Source: Gammaproteobacteria bacterium (GTDB taxonomy: Bacteria; Pseudomonadota; Gammaproteobacteria; Pseudomonadales; Azotimanducaceae). From it: a stretch of DNA of 64,000 nt. A model generated the notes under the pieces. It ran no database searches. It had not been told where the DNA came from and saw only the letters and a program-made list of their open reading frames with translations. Both the position numbers and the translations under genes were made by a program. The stretch is taken from positions 1 through 64,000 of the forward strand of contig JAPOWH010000017.1 in the NCBI GenBank assembly GCA_026707735.1, given 5' to 3'. Numbering within the stretch: the stretch's first letter is position 1; every line of letters starts with the position of its first letter. This document shows, one piece after another, positions 1 to 9,362 of this stretch.

Positions 1-1631
1 TCCTTGGATGCTTCGATAAGTTTTTCTATCTGCTTGGGGTCGACTCGAGTCATCAATCGCTTGAATTTCGCCAATTGATGGTCCAATAGTGGTCTATCCA
101 TGTCGTCCCACTGTAGGGGCCCCGAGTTGAGAAACTCTTCGCTCCGTGCGACCAATTGAGGGACGATGGGTTTGAGATAAACACATAGAACGCGAAACAG
201 GTTTATTGCAACTGTGCAAACCATCTGCACTTCTTGCTCTCTTCCCTCTTGTTTTGCAAGTTCCCACGGCGCATTTGCCGCAATGTATTGATTGGCTCGG
301 TCTGCAAGAGCCATGACTTCTCGTACAACCTGGGCTGTATCCCCCGATTCATACAGATTCCTGATCGTGGACTTCTGCTGTACGAATTCGTCGTAGAGCG
401 TAGTTTCGCTCAGGTTTGCAGAAAGTCTCGAGTCAAATCCCCTGGCTAGGAAATTGGCACAACGCGAAGGGATGTTCACTAACTTTCCGACCAAATCGGA
501 ATTAACCCTTGCCACAAAGTCTGCGAAGGTAAAGTCTATGTCGTTGATCGTTGGGGTAAGCCGCGCGGCGTAGTAATAACGCAATGTCTCCGGTTCGAGA
601 AAGTCGCGGTAGGTGGACGCGTTGATGAAGGTACCCTTGGACTTCGACATTTTCTCGCCATCAATCGTGACGTGTCCGTGAACATGTATTCGAGTTGGGG
701 TGCGAAGACCAGCGCACTCCAATACCGAGGGCCAGAACAAGGCATGGAAGTTAACAATATCTTTGCCTATGAAGTGATGCAATTCGGTGGGTCTGCCTCG
801 CTCCCAGAAGTCATCAAAGTCCACGTTTGAAGTGTGGCACCAATTCTTGAAGCTGGCCATATAGCCGATCGGCGCATCAAGCCAGACATAGAAATATTTG
901 TCCTCGGTAGTAGGAATCTTGAAGCCAAAATAAGGGGCGTCGCGGCTGATGTCCCATGGTTTCAAACCGGCTTCCAACCACTCATTGAGCTTGTTGGCGA
1001 CGTCGATTGGCACTGTGCCGCTACTTGTCCAGTCGCGCAGAAACGACTCGAACTTTGCCAGGTCGAAGAAATAGTGAGTCGACGTTTTGAGTATAGGTGT
1101 GGCGTCGGACAAGACCGACCGGGCATTTTTCAAGTCGGTTGCCGCATAGGTTGCGCCGCAAGCGTCGCAGTTGTCTCCTGGTTGGTTCTCGGCAGAGCAG
1201 CGAGGGCAATGGCCGCGAACGTAGCGGTCCGCTAGGAAAATGTTTTCCTTTGGGTCATACAGCTGCGTGACCTCGTCCGTGAATATTGCATCTCTTTCGT
1301 GCAATTTTCCGTATATATCGTAGACAAGACTCTCGTTTTCGGAGGAATGGGTGGAGTAGTAGTTGTCGTGGTCGACACCGAAGGACGCGAGATCTCGAAT
1401 ATGCTCCGCTCGCAGACGTTCGATCCACTCTTCTGGAGTCACCTCTGCCTCTTTCGCGCTGAGCATCGTAGCTGTGCCATGTGTATCGTCGGCACATACG
1501 TAGTAGCACTCGTTGCCGACGATCTTCTGAAATCGCACCCAAATGTCTGTCTGAATTTGCTCTAGCAGATGGCCAAGATGAATAGCACCATTAGAGTAGG
1601 GCAGTGCAGCTGTAACTAGTATGCGTCGCAT
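1..1631 (-). CDS. metG: Methionyl-tRNA synthetase, 3' end outside the window
   Basis: Charges tRNA-Met with methionine in the cytoplasm. The visible 543 codons read from ATG at 1631 and stay open to the left edge, so the C-terminal part (the family is about 670 residues) is missing. Seen: class I HIGH-type motif HLGH about residues 18-21, the zinc-binding knuckle with paired CPRC and CDAC (encoded near 1205-1155), and the KMSKS loop encoded at 653-639. The last visible stretch, MTRVDPKQIEKLIEASK, matches the linker before the C-terminal tRNA-binding domain of E. coli-type MetRS. Divergent from apbC/mrp, the usual neighbour of metG in gammaproteobacteria. Confidence 0.97.
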   Translation of the reverse strand, partial: MRRILVTAALPYSNGAIHLGHLLEQIQTDIWVRFQKIVGNECYYVCADDTHGTATMLSAKEAEVTPEEWIERLRAEHIRDLASFGVDHDNYYSTHSSENESLVYDIYGKLHERDAIFTDEVTQLYDPKENIFLADRYVRGHCPRCSAENQPGDNCDACGATYAATDLKNARSVLSDATPILKTSTHYFFDLAKFESFLRDWTSSGTVPIDVANKLNEWLEAGLKPWDISRDAPYFGFKIPTTEDKYFYVWLDAPIGYMASFKNWCHTSNVDFDDFWERGRPTELHHFIGKDIVNFHALFWPSVLECAGLRTPTRIHVHGHVTIDGEKMSKSKGTFINASTYRDFLEPETLRYYYAARLTPTINDIDFTFADFVARVNSDLVGKLVNIPSRCANFLARGFDSRLSANLSETTLYDEFVQQKSTIRNLYESGDTAQVVREVMALADRANQYIAANAPWELAKQEGREQEVQMVCTVAINLFRVLCVYLKPIVPQLVARSEEFLNSGPLQWDDMDRPLLDHQLAKFKRLMTRVDPKQIEKLIEASK

Positions 1632-1736
1632 TGTTCGTCGCTCTGTAATACGTAGGTGGGCTGGAGTGACTTGCGGGCGTGGTCGGATTGGACGCACAGA
1701 ATACAATACCTAACCCCCTCACCCGCATTAATCTCC

Positions 1737-2771
1737 ATGGCGCAAGCGTTAGAGCTGTTTCGCGATCCGGTATTGGGAACGTCGTGGGGTGAGCTAGATG
1801 CCATCAAGAATTCCGGTCGATTGGGTGGCAAATTGCACGTCGATGTGGATCTCGGCTACCCGGTTGACGGAGTGGGGGATTCCTACGGTTCTGCGGTTGC
1901 CAACTGGATAGACGAGCCGTCTATTGAGCTTCAATTGAGGTTTCGACCACCCGAAACCACCGCGCTTAGAGGCGTCCGCAATGTTATTGCAGTGGCATCG
2001 GGCAAAGGAGGTGTTGGCAAGTCCACTGTGGCGGTGAATCTTGCGTTGGGCTTAGCCAAGGCTGGAGCCAAGGTAGGTCTGCTGGATGCGGACATCTATG
2101 GTCCAAGTCAGGGCGTTATGCTGGGCATCCCTGCGGGCAAAAGACCGTCTGTAAAGGACGAAAAGTTTTTTGAACCGGTTCGCACTCATGGAATTGAAGC
2201 CATTTCCATGAGCATGCTGGTGACCGAGCGAACGCCAATGGTTTGGCGTGGTCCCATGGCCTCAGGTGCGCTTCAGCAATTGCTCAATCAGACGCTTTGG
2301 GGCGACGTCGATTATTTAGTCGTGGATATGCCTCCAGGAACTGGTGACATTCAGCTGACGCTCTCTCAGCAAGTGACCCTCGGGGGAGCGGTAATTGTGA
2401 CCACACCTCAGGACATTGCGCTGGCCGACGCCAGGAAGGGCATTGAGATGTTCGCCAAGGTAGATGTGCCGATTCTTGGTGTCGTCGAGAATATGAGCTA
2501 CTTCGTTTGCGACGAGTGCGGCAAGAAGCACCAAATCTTTGGCTCCGAAGGAGGAGCTCGGGTTGCGAGCGAATACGACACACAGACTCTAGGTGCATTT
2601 CCGTTGGACTTAAGACTGCGAGAACTAACTGATGCCGGCACGCCACCCACTGCGATCGATCCTTCCGGTGAGATTGGCGGCATGTTCGTAGATTGCGCCC
2701 GCCTCACGGCGGGAGTGCATTGGGCCAAGAGTCGAAAGGCTGCGCCAGCTCCAACAATTTCCATGGACTGA
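1737..2771 (+). CDS. apbC: Mrp/ApbC family Fe-S cluster carrier ATPase
   Basis: P-loop NTPase that carries and transfers Fe-S clusters in the cytosol. The 344-residue product has a short degenerate N-terminal MIP18-like segment (residues 1-65), a deviant Walker [11 protein letters not shown] at about 88-97, the DMPPGTGD switch motif, and the C-terminal CDEC pair that binds the bridging cluster. I chose ATG 1737 because the reading frame upstream (from 1656) has no family similarity and crosses the metG/apbC promoter region. Only two bases separate its stop from the TTG start of dcd, so the two are probably cotranscribed. Confidence 0.93.
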   Translation: MAQALELFRDPVLGTSWGELDAIKNSGRLGGKLHVDVDLGYPVDGVGDSYGSAVANWIDEPSIELQLRFRPPETTALRGVRNVIAVASGKGGVGKSTVAVNLALGLAKAGAKVGLLDADIYGPSQGVMLGIPAGKRPSVKDEKFFEPVRTHGIEAISMSMLVTERTPMVWRGPMASGALQQLLNQTLWGDVDYLVVDMPPGTGDIQLTLSQQVTLGGAVIVTTPQDIALADARKGIEMFAKVDVPILGVVENMSYFVCDECGKKHQIFGSEGGARVASEYDTQTLGAFPLDLRLRELTDAGTPPTAIDPSGEIGGMFVDCARLTAGVHWAKSRKAAPAPTISMD

Positions 2772-2773
2772 AA

Positions 2774-3340
2774 TTGACTATCAAAGCAGATCATTGGATT
2801 CGCCATATGGCGCAGCACCACGGGATGATCGATCCGTACGAACCTGATCAGATTCGTCAAGTGAATTCTCAAAGCGTTGTGTCGTGGGGAACGTCAAGCT
2901 ATGGCTACGATGTTCGTTGCGCCCCTGAATTCAAGGTGTTTACAAACATTTTCTCGGCAACTGTAGATCCCAAGGCGTTCGACGAACGGAGTTTTGTTCC
3001 GACTTCCGGTGACATATGCATCATTCCGCCAAATGCGTTTGTGTTGGCTAGCACGATCGAGTACTTTCGAATACCACGTGATGTCCTGACCATTTGTGTT
3101 GGCAAGTCAACCTACGCTAGGTGCGGCATCATCGTGAACGTGACTCCGCTGGAACCAGAGTGGGAAGGCCACGTGACCCTGGAATTCTCGAATACGACTA
3201 ATCTACCAGCGAAGATCTATGCAAACGAGGGAGTCGCTCAGATGCTGTTTTTTCAAGCTGACTAGCCCTGTGAGGTTTCCTACAGAGACCGAAAGGGCAA
3301 GTATCAGGGGCAACGTGGCGTAACACTGCCCAAGATCTAG
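2774..3340 (+). CDS. dcd: dCTP deaminase, interrupted by an in-frame TAG codon
   Basis: Deaminates dCTP to dUTP for thymidylate synthesis. The TTG at 2774 begins a sequence matching the 188-residue family N-terminus ([18 protein letters not shown]). The core motifs are present: the [10 protein letters not shown] catalytic segment, [17 protein letters not shown], and the nucleotide-binding loop ANEGVAQM. Translation meets TAG at 3263-3265 after residue 163. The same frame then continues with 24 codons (3266-3337) reading [20 protein letters not shown] and so on, exactly the conserved dcd C-terminus, and ends at another TAG (3338-3340). With the amber decoded the product would be 188 residues, the normal length. 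The conserved tail helps close the active site in this family, so a 163-residue product may be inactive. Mutation, sequencing error and readthrough are all possible. Confidence 0.88.
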
Positions 3341-3344
3341 TTTG

Positions 3345-4382
3345 CTAGCCGAATCGGGTACCGTCGCGATCGATCACGACGGAACGTCGGTCAGGCGCTG
3401 AGCCTCGTTCGACAATACACCCAATTTCGAATGGCCGCTCGCCGGCCTCAGCCAGTTTAGCCTTTACAAAGTTCGCGTCGGACGCGCGAACCGCAACGAC
3501 AAACCCGATACCGCAATTGAACGTCCGCAGCAATTCAAACTCCTCCAAGTTTCCAACATCCTTAATCCAATGGAAGCTCTCGTGGCGTTGCCATTCGTTT
3601 AGGTCGAGACGTATAGCTAGGTTATCGTTCAACATGCGGACTGGGTTTTCAATTAACCCGCCGCCTGTAATGTGAGCCATTCCTGTTGCATATTCTGCGA
3701 TGGGTAGTACCGCTTTGACATAGATGCGAGTTGGGGCGAAGAACTCGTTCCAAACGACATCCGATGGCGCAGCCATCGTTCCTGCCTGCTGCAAGAGTCT
3801 TCGAATGAGCGAAAATCCGTTGGAGTGCGGTCCGTCGCTGGCGATTCCGATCAGCGCGTCGCCAGTTGCGGTGGTGTTTCCTTTGCTCACTCGGTTCCGC
3901 TCGACCACTCCAACACAGAATCCTGCAAGATCGTACTTGCTTGGGCCGTACATGCCGGGCATCTCCGCTGTTTCGCCGCCTGGCAATGCACAACCGGCTA
4001 ACGCACATCCATCTGCGATGCCATTTACGACGCGCTCTGCAACGTCGACATCGAGCTTGCCTGTAGCGAAATAGTCAAGGAACAGCAGCGGTTCGGCACC
4101 GTAGACTAAGACATCGTTGACACACATTGCCACCAGATCCTGCCCGATTGTGTCATGTCGATCATGGGCAATGGCGAGCTCGACCTTGGTGCCGGCTCCG
4201 TCTGTCGCACAAACCAAAACGGGATCTTGGTAGTTCTTTGGAATGGAAGAAAACGCAGCAAATCCGCCCAAGTCGTTGAGTATCTCTGGACGCATCGTGC
4301 GCGCAATAGCTGGACGAATACGGTCAACCAACTCATTTCCGGCGTCGATGTCGACGCCAGCGTCACGATAGGTATTGCCCAT
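3345..4382 (-). CDS. purM: Phosphoribosylformylglycinamidine cyclo-ligase (AIR synthetase)
   Basis: Catalyses ATP-dependent ring closure of FGAM to aminoimidazole ribonucleotide in purine synthesis. The 345 residues match the family length. Seen: the N-terminal YRDAGVDIDAGNELV segment, the DGAGTK ATP-site motif near residue 60, GGETAEMPGMY near 136-146, and a C-terminal GIGFVVAV strand. It converges on dcd, with only four bases between the stops, and is divergent from the DUF2066-hda run. No purN follows in this window. Confidence 0.96.
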   Translation of the reverse strand: MGNTYRDAGVDIDAGNELVDRIRPAIARTMRPEILNDLGGFAAFSSIPKNYQDPVLVCATDGAGTKVELAIAHDRHDTIGQDLVAMCVNDVLVYGAEPLLFLDYFATGKLDVDVAERVVNGIADGCALAGCALPGGETAEMPGMYGPSKYDLAGFCVGVVERNRVSKGNTTATGDALIGIASDGPHSNGFSLIRRLLQQAGTMAAPSDVVWNEFFAPTRIYVKAVLPIAEYATGMAHITGGGLIENPVRMLNDNLAIRLDLNEWQRHESFHWIKDVGNLEEFELLRTFNCGIGFVVAVRASDANFVKAKLAEAGERPFEIGCIVERGSAPDRRSVVIDRDGTRFG

Positions 4383-4390
4383 ATGGAAGC

Positions 4391-4419
4391 TTGACTGCGG
4401 GACGGTGCAATTCTAACCA
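4391..4419 (+). promoter_or_regulatory. Possible sigma70 promoter for the DUF2066-hda-murG run
   Basis: TTGACT at 4391-4396 is followed after 17 bases by TAACCA at 4414-4419, in the 68-base divergent gap upstream of the ATG at 4451. The -35 is good and the -10 is weak. Assigned by eye from spacing and position only. Confidence 0.35.
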
Positions 4420-4450
4420 ATCGCTATTTTGCATAAGCCCGATAATAGAC

Positions 4451-5533
4451 ATGGCGATGAGATTGCAGCAGTTAATGGCACGCGGCATTTCCGCTTGTGT
4501 AGTTGTCTTTGCACTGGGGACGTTGTTCCCTTTGAACGCAGAGTCTATTGAGTGGCTATACGACGTCGAAGTTAGTGTGGCTTCCAGAACGCAAGCTAGC
4601 GCGAACGATGCGCTACACAAAGCAATGCAGATTTGTTTGGCACGAGTGACCGGCCGAGTCGCGGTTGCAGAGTCTTCAGTCGTAACAAGAGCCTTGCAGG
4701 ATCCTGCCGCCTATGTTCACCAGTACCGGTTTGCATCTATCTCCGACAGATATGGGGCCGAGAACGACGTCCTCGTAGCTCAATTCGACAAGGAACTAAT
4801 ACAGAGTTTGGCGAAAGAGGCAAGATTGCCGATTTGGCCGGCTGATAGACCAACAATCCTGTTGTGGATGTCGCTTCGTGGCCGCCCCCAGTCGGAAATT
4901 GCGAAAGCTGGCACTCAATTGGAAGAGTTGGCGTTGCAGCGTGCCAGAGACCGAGGGATAAAACTGGTACTTCCCCTTATGGACCTTGCAGATCGTATGC
5001 TGATAAACACATCCTCAGTGGATGGACAATTTTGGCTCGACATTGAACAAGCGTCTAAGCGCTACGCCACTGACTTGGTCGTGGCAGGTTCGGTCAAGAA
5101 AAACGTTTTCGGCGAAGCCCGACTGCACATGACCACTTGGATTGACGGTTCGGCGATTTACAAAGTGCTAGAGGTAGACGACGAGTCCAGCGCTATACAA
5201 CGAGGTGTTGGCTACATTGCAGACCTTCTAGCTGATCGCTACGCTCTGTCAAGAGACGTGCAAAACGTCTTGCGGATGAGGGTCTTTGAGATAAGAACGA
5301 TCAAAGCATATGCGAGACTGCTGAAATACATCGATGAACAGGAATACATCGATAGTGCGGATGTAGTCTCGTACAGTGATGGAGTGCTTGAATTAGATGT
5401 GCACACACCGTCGCCACCAGACCGGATTGTTACCTTGATCAAGCCTGAAGGCAAGCTGGTTCCTAGATTGCCGTCACATGAAGCGTCAGTTAGCCTGGAT
5501 GAACTAATTTTCTCGTGGGACGGCGAGAAGTGA
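4451..5533 (+). CDS. DUF2066 exported protein
   Basis: Function unknown. This 360-residue family is found next to purM and hda in many gammaproteobacteria, as here. A signal peptide is visible (basic MAMRLQQLMARG, then a hydrophobic stretch ending near LNAES), so the mature protein should be periplasmic or membrane-attached. The start YDVEVSVASRTQASANDAL and the segment ARVTGRVAV are typical of the family. ATG 4451 (or ATG 4457) fits the signal peptide, whereas an upstream in-frame start at 4391 would add an unrelated N-terminus. Its TGA overlaps the GTG start of the next gene. Confidence 0.82.
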   Translation: MAMRLQQLMARGISACVVVFALGTLFPLNAESIEWLYDVEVSVASRTQASANDALHKAMQICLARVTGRVAVAESSVVTRALQDPAAYVHQYRFASISDRYGAENDVLVAQFDKELIQSLAKEARLPIWPADRPTILLWMSLRGRPQSEIAKAGTQLEELALQRARDRGIKLVLPLMDLADRMLINTSSVDGQFWLDIEQASKRYATDLVVAGSVKKNVFGEARLHMTTWIDGSAIYKVLEVDDESSAIQRGVGYIADLLADRYALSRDVQNVLRMRVFEIRTIKAYARLLKYIDEQEYIDSADVVSYSDGVLELDVHTPSPPDRIVTLIKPEGKLVPRLPSHEASVSLDELIFSWDGEK

Positions 5534-6126
5534 TCTCTCAATTGCCCAACGCAATCACCATTGGTCGCATCATTCTCATTGTGCCCATCGGCTACTTTAT
5601 AGTTGTCGATAGCTGGGTAATCGTCCTAGTGCTGTTGCTCATTGCAGGCGCGTCAGACTTGCTGGATGGCGCCCTTGCTCGGGCATTCCATTGGGAATCT
5701 CGATTTGGTCAAGTCACTGACCCCATTGCGGACAAACTTACGTTTGGGATTGTTGTCATTCTCCTTGCGTTTAAGCAACTGTATCCGTTGTGGCTTATGT
5801 TGGTCGTCATTGGGCGTGACGTTGGAATATTGATTGGTGCCGGAGTGTACCGGCTGTTGGTGAAACGCCTTGATGTCGAGCCGTCACTACTCAGTAAAGC
5901 GAACACTGCTGTGCAAGTTGCGATTCCGCTCTTGGTTGTCATAGGAACTCAAGAGTGGCTTGTGAGTCAGTACGCGCTACAGTTTCTCAATCCGGCCGGA
6001 TTCTTCATTGCATTGGGATTCGCAGTGCTTTCCGGTTTGGACTACGCCTACGTCTGGGGTCGTCGGGCACTCAAGGAATGGCGGCAATCACGGAATGCTC
6101 GCTCAAGCACAAGTGATATTGCATGA
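5530..6126 (+). CDS. CDP-alcohol phosphatidyltransferase family membrane protein
   Basis: Integral membrane enzyme that transfers a phosphatidyl group from CDP-diacylglycerol to an alcohol acceptor. The class signature D-x2-D-G-x2-A-R-x8-G-x3-D-x3-D is complete at about residues 43-70, SDLLDGALAR followed by GQVTDPIAD. Four to six hydrophobic segments are evident. The acceptor is not predictable from sequence: glycerol-3-phosphate (PgsA-like) or a cardiolipin-type reaction are both possible. GTG 5530 gives a GTGA overlap with the upstream stop; GTG 5515 is an alternative. A copy of this family between DUF2066 and hda is a known gammaproteobacterial arrangement. Confidence 0.85.
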   Translation: MISQLPNAITIGRIILIVPIGYFIVVDSWVIVLVLLLIAGASDLLDGALARAFHWESRFGQVTDPIADKLTFGIVVILLAFKQLYPLWLMLVVIGRDVGILIGAGVYRLLVKRLDVEPSLLSKANTAVQVAIPLLVVIGTQEWLVSQYALQFLNPAGFFIALGFAVLSGLDYAYVWGRRALKEWRQSRNARSSTSDIA

Positions 6127-6764
6127 ATCAAATCACACTGCGGCTACGACCGCATGAGAAGCAGACGTTTGAAAGCTTTCGGATTGGATTGAACGATTCA
6201 TTGCTTGATCGATTGCGTTCAAGCAACAACGTTTGGTTGCACGGTTCCCGATCTGTTGGAAAGTCGCATGTAGTCAACGCTCTTGTCAATGAATCCACCA
6301 ATGCAATACTGGTTAGCGAACCCAGTTACGATCTAAGCGGGCTGGAACAGTTTTCGCTAGTAGTCTTTGACGATATCGAGCAATGGCTTGGGGAAAAGGA
6401 ACGTGAATTGCAGTTTTTGGGGCTCTATGAACGGCTAAGATCGACTACCGGGCGGGTTGTGGCTACGGCATCCAAGCAAGCCGCCAGGCACGAATTCGCG
6501 TTGCGCGACTTGGAATCGAGAATGCGAGCATTTCACGAGGTGCACTTGCTAGCGCTTCCCGAGGAGCAGAGGATTGGATTGCTGGGAGACATGGCCGCAG
6601 ACCGCGGCATAGAGATTTCACAGGAAGTCGCTAATTTCTTGCTAGTTCGAATAGGTCGCTCCCAGCACGAGTTGCTAGACACCTTGGAAAAACTCGACGA
6701 TGCATCTGCAATCGACCAACGTCGCCTCACTATTCCGTTCGTGAAGCGAGCATTGCAGCTTTGA
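6123..6764 (+). CDS. hda: Hda, DnaA regulatory inactivator
   Basis: AAA+ protein related to DnaA domain III. With the DNA-loaded clamp it stimulates ATP hydrolysis by DnaA, limiting re-initiation. The 213 residues carry a Walker A GSRSVGKSH at 41-49, a Walker B VVFDDIEQW near residue 83, sensor 1 TASKQ, and an arginine-finger region near SRMRAFHEV. The start ATG overlaps the upstream stop by four bases, and its TGA overlaps the TTG start of the next gene, indicating translational coupling. The family usually has a clamp-binding motif close to the N-terminus; here QITLRL is the likely equivalent. Confidence 0.9.
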   Translation: MNQITLRLRPHEKQTFESFRIGLNDSLLDRLRSSNNVWLHGSRSVGKSHVVNALVNESTNAILVSEPSYDLSGLEQFSLVVFDDIEQWLGEKERELQFLGLYERLRSTTGRVVATASKQAARHEFALRDLESRMRAFHEVHLLALPEEQRIGLLGDMAADRGIEISQEVANFLLVRIGRSQHELLDTLEKLDDASAIDQRRLTIPFVKRALQL

Positions 6765-7819
6765 CGACTTTCCTGTTCACCGGAGGCGGCACTGCGGGAC
6801 ACGTGATCCCTGCCAAACCTGTAATGCGTCATTTGCTCGAACGTGGCGATGACATCGTGTACGTTGGATCAAAAAGCGGTCTCGAGAGCGATCTGGTTTC
6901 AGATCTGGGCGTTCGCTATTTTGGAATTACGACGGGCAAGCTGCGACGTTACTTGTCGTTTCAAAACCTTTTTGATGCGTTTCGAGTGCCTGTTGGCATT
7001 CTTCAAGCCCTCTGGATCGTGGCACGTGCAAAGCCATCAGTCGTTTTCTCTAAAGGAGGATTCGTTGCGTTTCCAGTCGTTGTGGCAAGCTGGGTTTTGC
7101 GGGTTCCCGTAGTTGCGCACGAATCCGACCTCACTCCCGGATTGGCAACCCGTCTATGCACGCCGTTTGTCAAGTTGCAATGCGTCAACTTCGAAACTAC
7201 TCGAACCCGCGCCAAAAAGGTAGTTGTAAGCGGCACTCCTATTCGAACAGAGCTACTTAATGGCAACGCCTCTAACGCCAGAAAGTGGCTCAAGCTGACA
7301 GAAGGCAAACCCGTAATTGTTGTCGTGGGCGGAAGCTTGGGAGCCGGGGAGATCAATCGGGTTGTTCACAATTGCGCCGAGACTCTTGCAAACAATTACA
7401 TCGTTTTACACGTGTGTGGCCGAGAGCAGATCCATGACGGATTGACGCATCTCGAAGACTACTACCAGTTCGAGTTTATTGACAAAGAGTGGGGAGACGT
7501 ACTCGCGTTGGCAGATGTGGTTGTTTCGCGGTCGGGCGCGAATGCACTCCTAGAACTGTTGACGTTGCGCAAGCCAAACATTCTGATTCCCTTGCCCATT
7601 ACATCGAGCCGTGGGGACCAGATCGAGAACGCTGAGTATTCCGAAGTGAACGGATGGAGCTTGGTAATTCCGCAAGAGAAGCTCACCGAGAACTCACTGC
7701 TGGCTACCCTTGATCTGATCGTGCCGGACACAGAGAGCTGGATTCAGAAAATTGCGGAATTTCCCGTGCGAGATAGCCTAGCGACAATTGTCGAGGAATT
7801 GGACCGCTTTGTTGATTAG
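6761..7819 (+). CDS. MurG-family glycosyltransferase, Gram-positive MurG2-like
   Basis: Predicted to transfer GlcNAc from UDP-GlcNAc to lipid I on the inner face of the membrane, as MurG does. The 352 residues have the N-terminal GGGTAGHVIPAKP loop, GGSLGAGEINR of the second Rossmann fold, and a C-terminal UDP-binding region with SRSGANALLELL. The central FSKGGFVAFPVV and HESDLTPGLATRL segments resemble, from memory, the second MurG of Bacillus-type firmicutes more than the E. coli protein (GMGGYVSGP, HEQN). It lies outside any division/cell-wall cluster, coupled to hda by a TTGA overlap. It may be the only MurG or an extra copy with a different acceptor. Confidence 0.8.
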   Translation: MTTFLFTGGGTAGHVIPAKPVMRHLLERGDDIVYVGSKSGLESDLVSDLGVRYFGITTGKLRRYLSFQNLFDAFRVPVGILQALWIVARAKPSVVFSKGGFVAFPVVVASWVLRVPVVAHESDLTPGLATRLCTPFVKLQCVNFETTRTRAKKVVVSGTPIRTELLNGNASNARKWLKLTEGKPVIVVVGGSLGAGEINRVVHNCAETLANNYIVLHVCGREQIHDGLTHLEDYYQFEFIDKEWGDVLALADVVVSRSGANALLELLTLRKPNILIPLPITSSRGDQIENAEYSEVNGWSLVIPQEKLTENSLLATLDLIVPDTESWIQKIAEFPVRDSLATIVEELDRFVD

Positions 7820-7889
7820 CGTGTCAGTTCTGTAGATTGGTCAAAACTGAAATGCTGGTTGGCGTTGCCATGAGTGGCGCAGCCAATTG

Positions 7890-9218
7890 CTACACGGCAA
7901 CGCTCTCTTGGACCAGTTTACCGCGAAGTGAATTGGGCAACGCTTCGTCGATAGCTATGTCGACTAACGGCTCTTCGACGTCCGTGGCGAGAAAATTCAC
8001 GACTCGATTGTTCTCCGTTCTACCCTGAAGTGCCCCCGGAGTGCGCTTGGATGGGCCAACTACGAGCACACGCTGCACTGTGCCAACCATTTTGCGCGCA
8101 TGGTTTTCCGCCTGGTGGCGTAATCGAGTTTGAAGCCGATTCAGTCGTTCTTTCTTCTCCTCCGTTGGCGTCAAATCCGGCATCGATGCAGCTGGCGTCC
8201 CCGGGCGCGCGCTGTAGATGAAGCTGAAAGAAATGTCGTAGTCGAGCTCTTCAACGAGTTCCATTGTCTGTTCAAAGTCGTGCTCTGACTCGCCAGGAAA
8301 TCCAACTATAAAGTCCGAGGAAAGCGCAACATCGGGGCGACACTCGCGCAACCGACGGATCTTGGATTTGTACTCCAATACTGTATGCCCACGTTTCATA
8401 AGGGCCAAGATGCGATCTGATCCCGATTGAACAGGAAGATGCACGTGACTTACGAGTTCGGGAATAGATCGATAGGCATCGATCAACGAGTTTGAAAACT
8501 CTACAGGATGGGAGGTCGTGTAGCGAATGCGCTCCACGCCATCAATTCTTGACGCATAGAAGATGAGCTCCGCCAAGTCGGCAGTGCCGCCTTGAAACTC
8601 TCCTCGGTACGCGTTGACGTTTTGGCCAAGGAAGTGGACCTCTCGCACTCCTTGTGCAACTAGTGACACGACTTCACGCATTACGTCGGTGACCGGGCGA
8701 CTCACCTCAGGTCCCCGCGTGTAGGGAACGACGCAAAAAGTGCAGTACTTGCTGCATCCTTCCATTACAGATACGTATGCGGAAACCCCGCTTGCATTTG
8801 GCGTTGGTAGGCGATCGAATTTCTCAATTTCTGGAAACTGGATGTCTATCACCGGTTGGCGTGTCCGGCGTGACTGGTCGATCATTTCAGGTAGTCGATG
8901 GAGAGTCTGAGGTCCGAAAACCATGTCTACATAGGAAGCCCGATTGGTGATTGCGCTTCCTTCTTGGGAGGCTACGCATCCGCCCACGCCGATCAGCAAC
9001 TCAGGATTCTGGAGCTTCAGTTGGCGATAGCGACCCAGTTCGTGAAAAACTTTCTCCTGAGCCTTCTCGCGTATCGAGCACGTGTTGATCAAGATAACGT
9101 CGGCGTCCTCAGCAGTGTCCACTGTCACTGCATCATGAGTCGTCTGAAGCAGTTCGGCCATGCGAGACGAGTCGTACTCGTTCATTTGGCAACCGTAGGT
9201 TTTGACGAAGACTTTCAC
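7890..9218 (-). CDS. miaB: tRNA-2-methylthio-N6-dimethylallyladenosine synthase
   Basis: Radical SAM methylthiotransferase that converts i6A37 to ms2i6A37 in tRNAs reading UNN codons. The 442 residues show the N-terminal UPF0004 domain starting [12 protein letters not shown], with further cluster cysteines in NTCSIRE and GGCVA. They also show the radical SAM CxxxCxxC motif in [17 protein letters not shown] near residue 155, and a C-terminal TRAM region ending in SLRGKLV. It converges on the murG-like gene. In E. coli miaB precedes ybeZ; those neighbours are absent here. Confidence 0.96.
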   Translation of the reverse strand: MKVFVKTYGCQMNEYDSSRMAELLQTTHDAVTVDTAEDADVILINTCSIREKAQEKVFHELGRYRQLKLQNPELLIGVGGCVASQEGSAITNRASYVDMVFGPQTLHRLPEMIDQSRRTRQPVIDIQFPEIEKFDRLPTPNASGVSAYVSVMEGCSKYCTFCVVPYTRGPEVSRPVTDVMREVVSLVAQGVREVHFLGQNVNAYRGEFQGGTADLAELIFYASRIDGVERIRYTTSHPVEFSNSLIDAYRSIPELVSHVHLPVQSGSDRILALMKRGHTVLEYKSKIRRLRECRPDVALSSDFIVGFPGESEHDFEQTMELVEELDYDISFSFIYSARPGTPAASMPDLTPTEEKKERLNRLQTRLRHQAENHARKMVGTVQRVLVVGPSKRTPGALQGRTENNRVVNFLATDVEEPLVDIAIDEALPNSLRGKLVQESVAV

Positions 9219-9362
9219 GCTAACGCTGATAAATTGAGAGTGGAACTGTCGATCAGATATTCACGAGAACTGGTGCAGGCGTCCACGCTTCCCCGCCCGA
9301 TTCAGACTGCAATTTTAGCTACAGTTGCTCATTGAGCGCACGTATTGTTGGTTCCGTAATCG

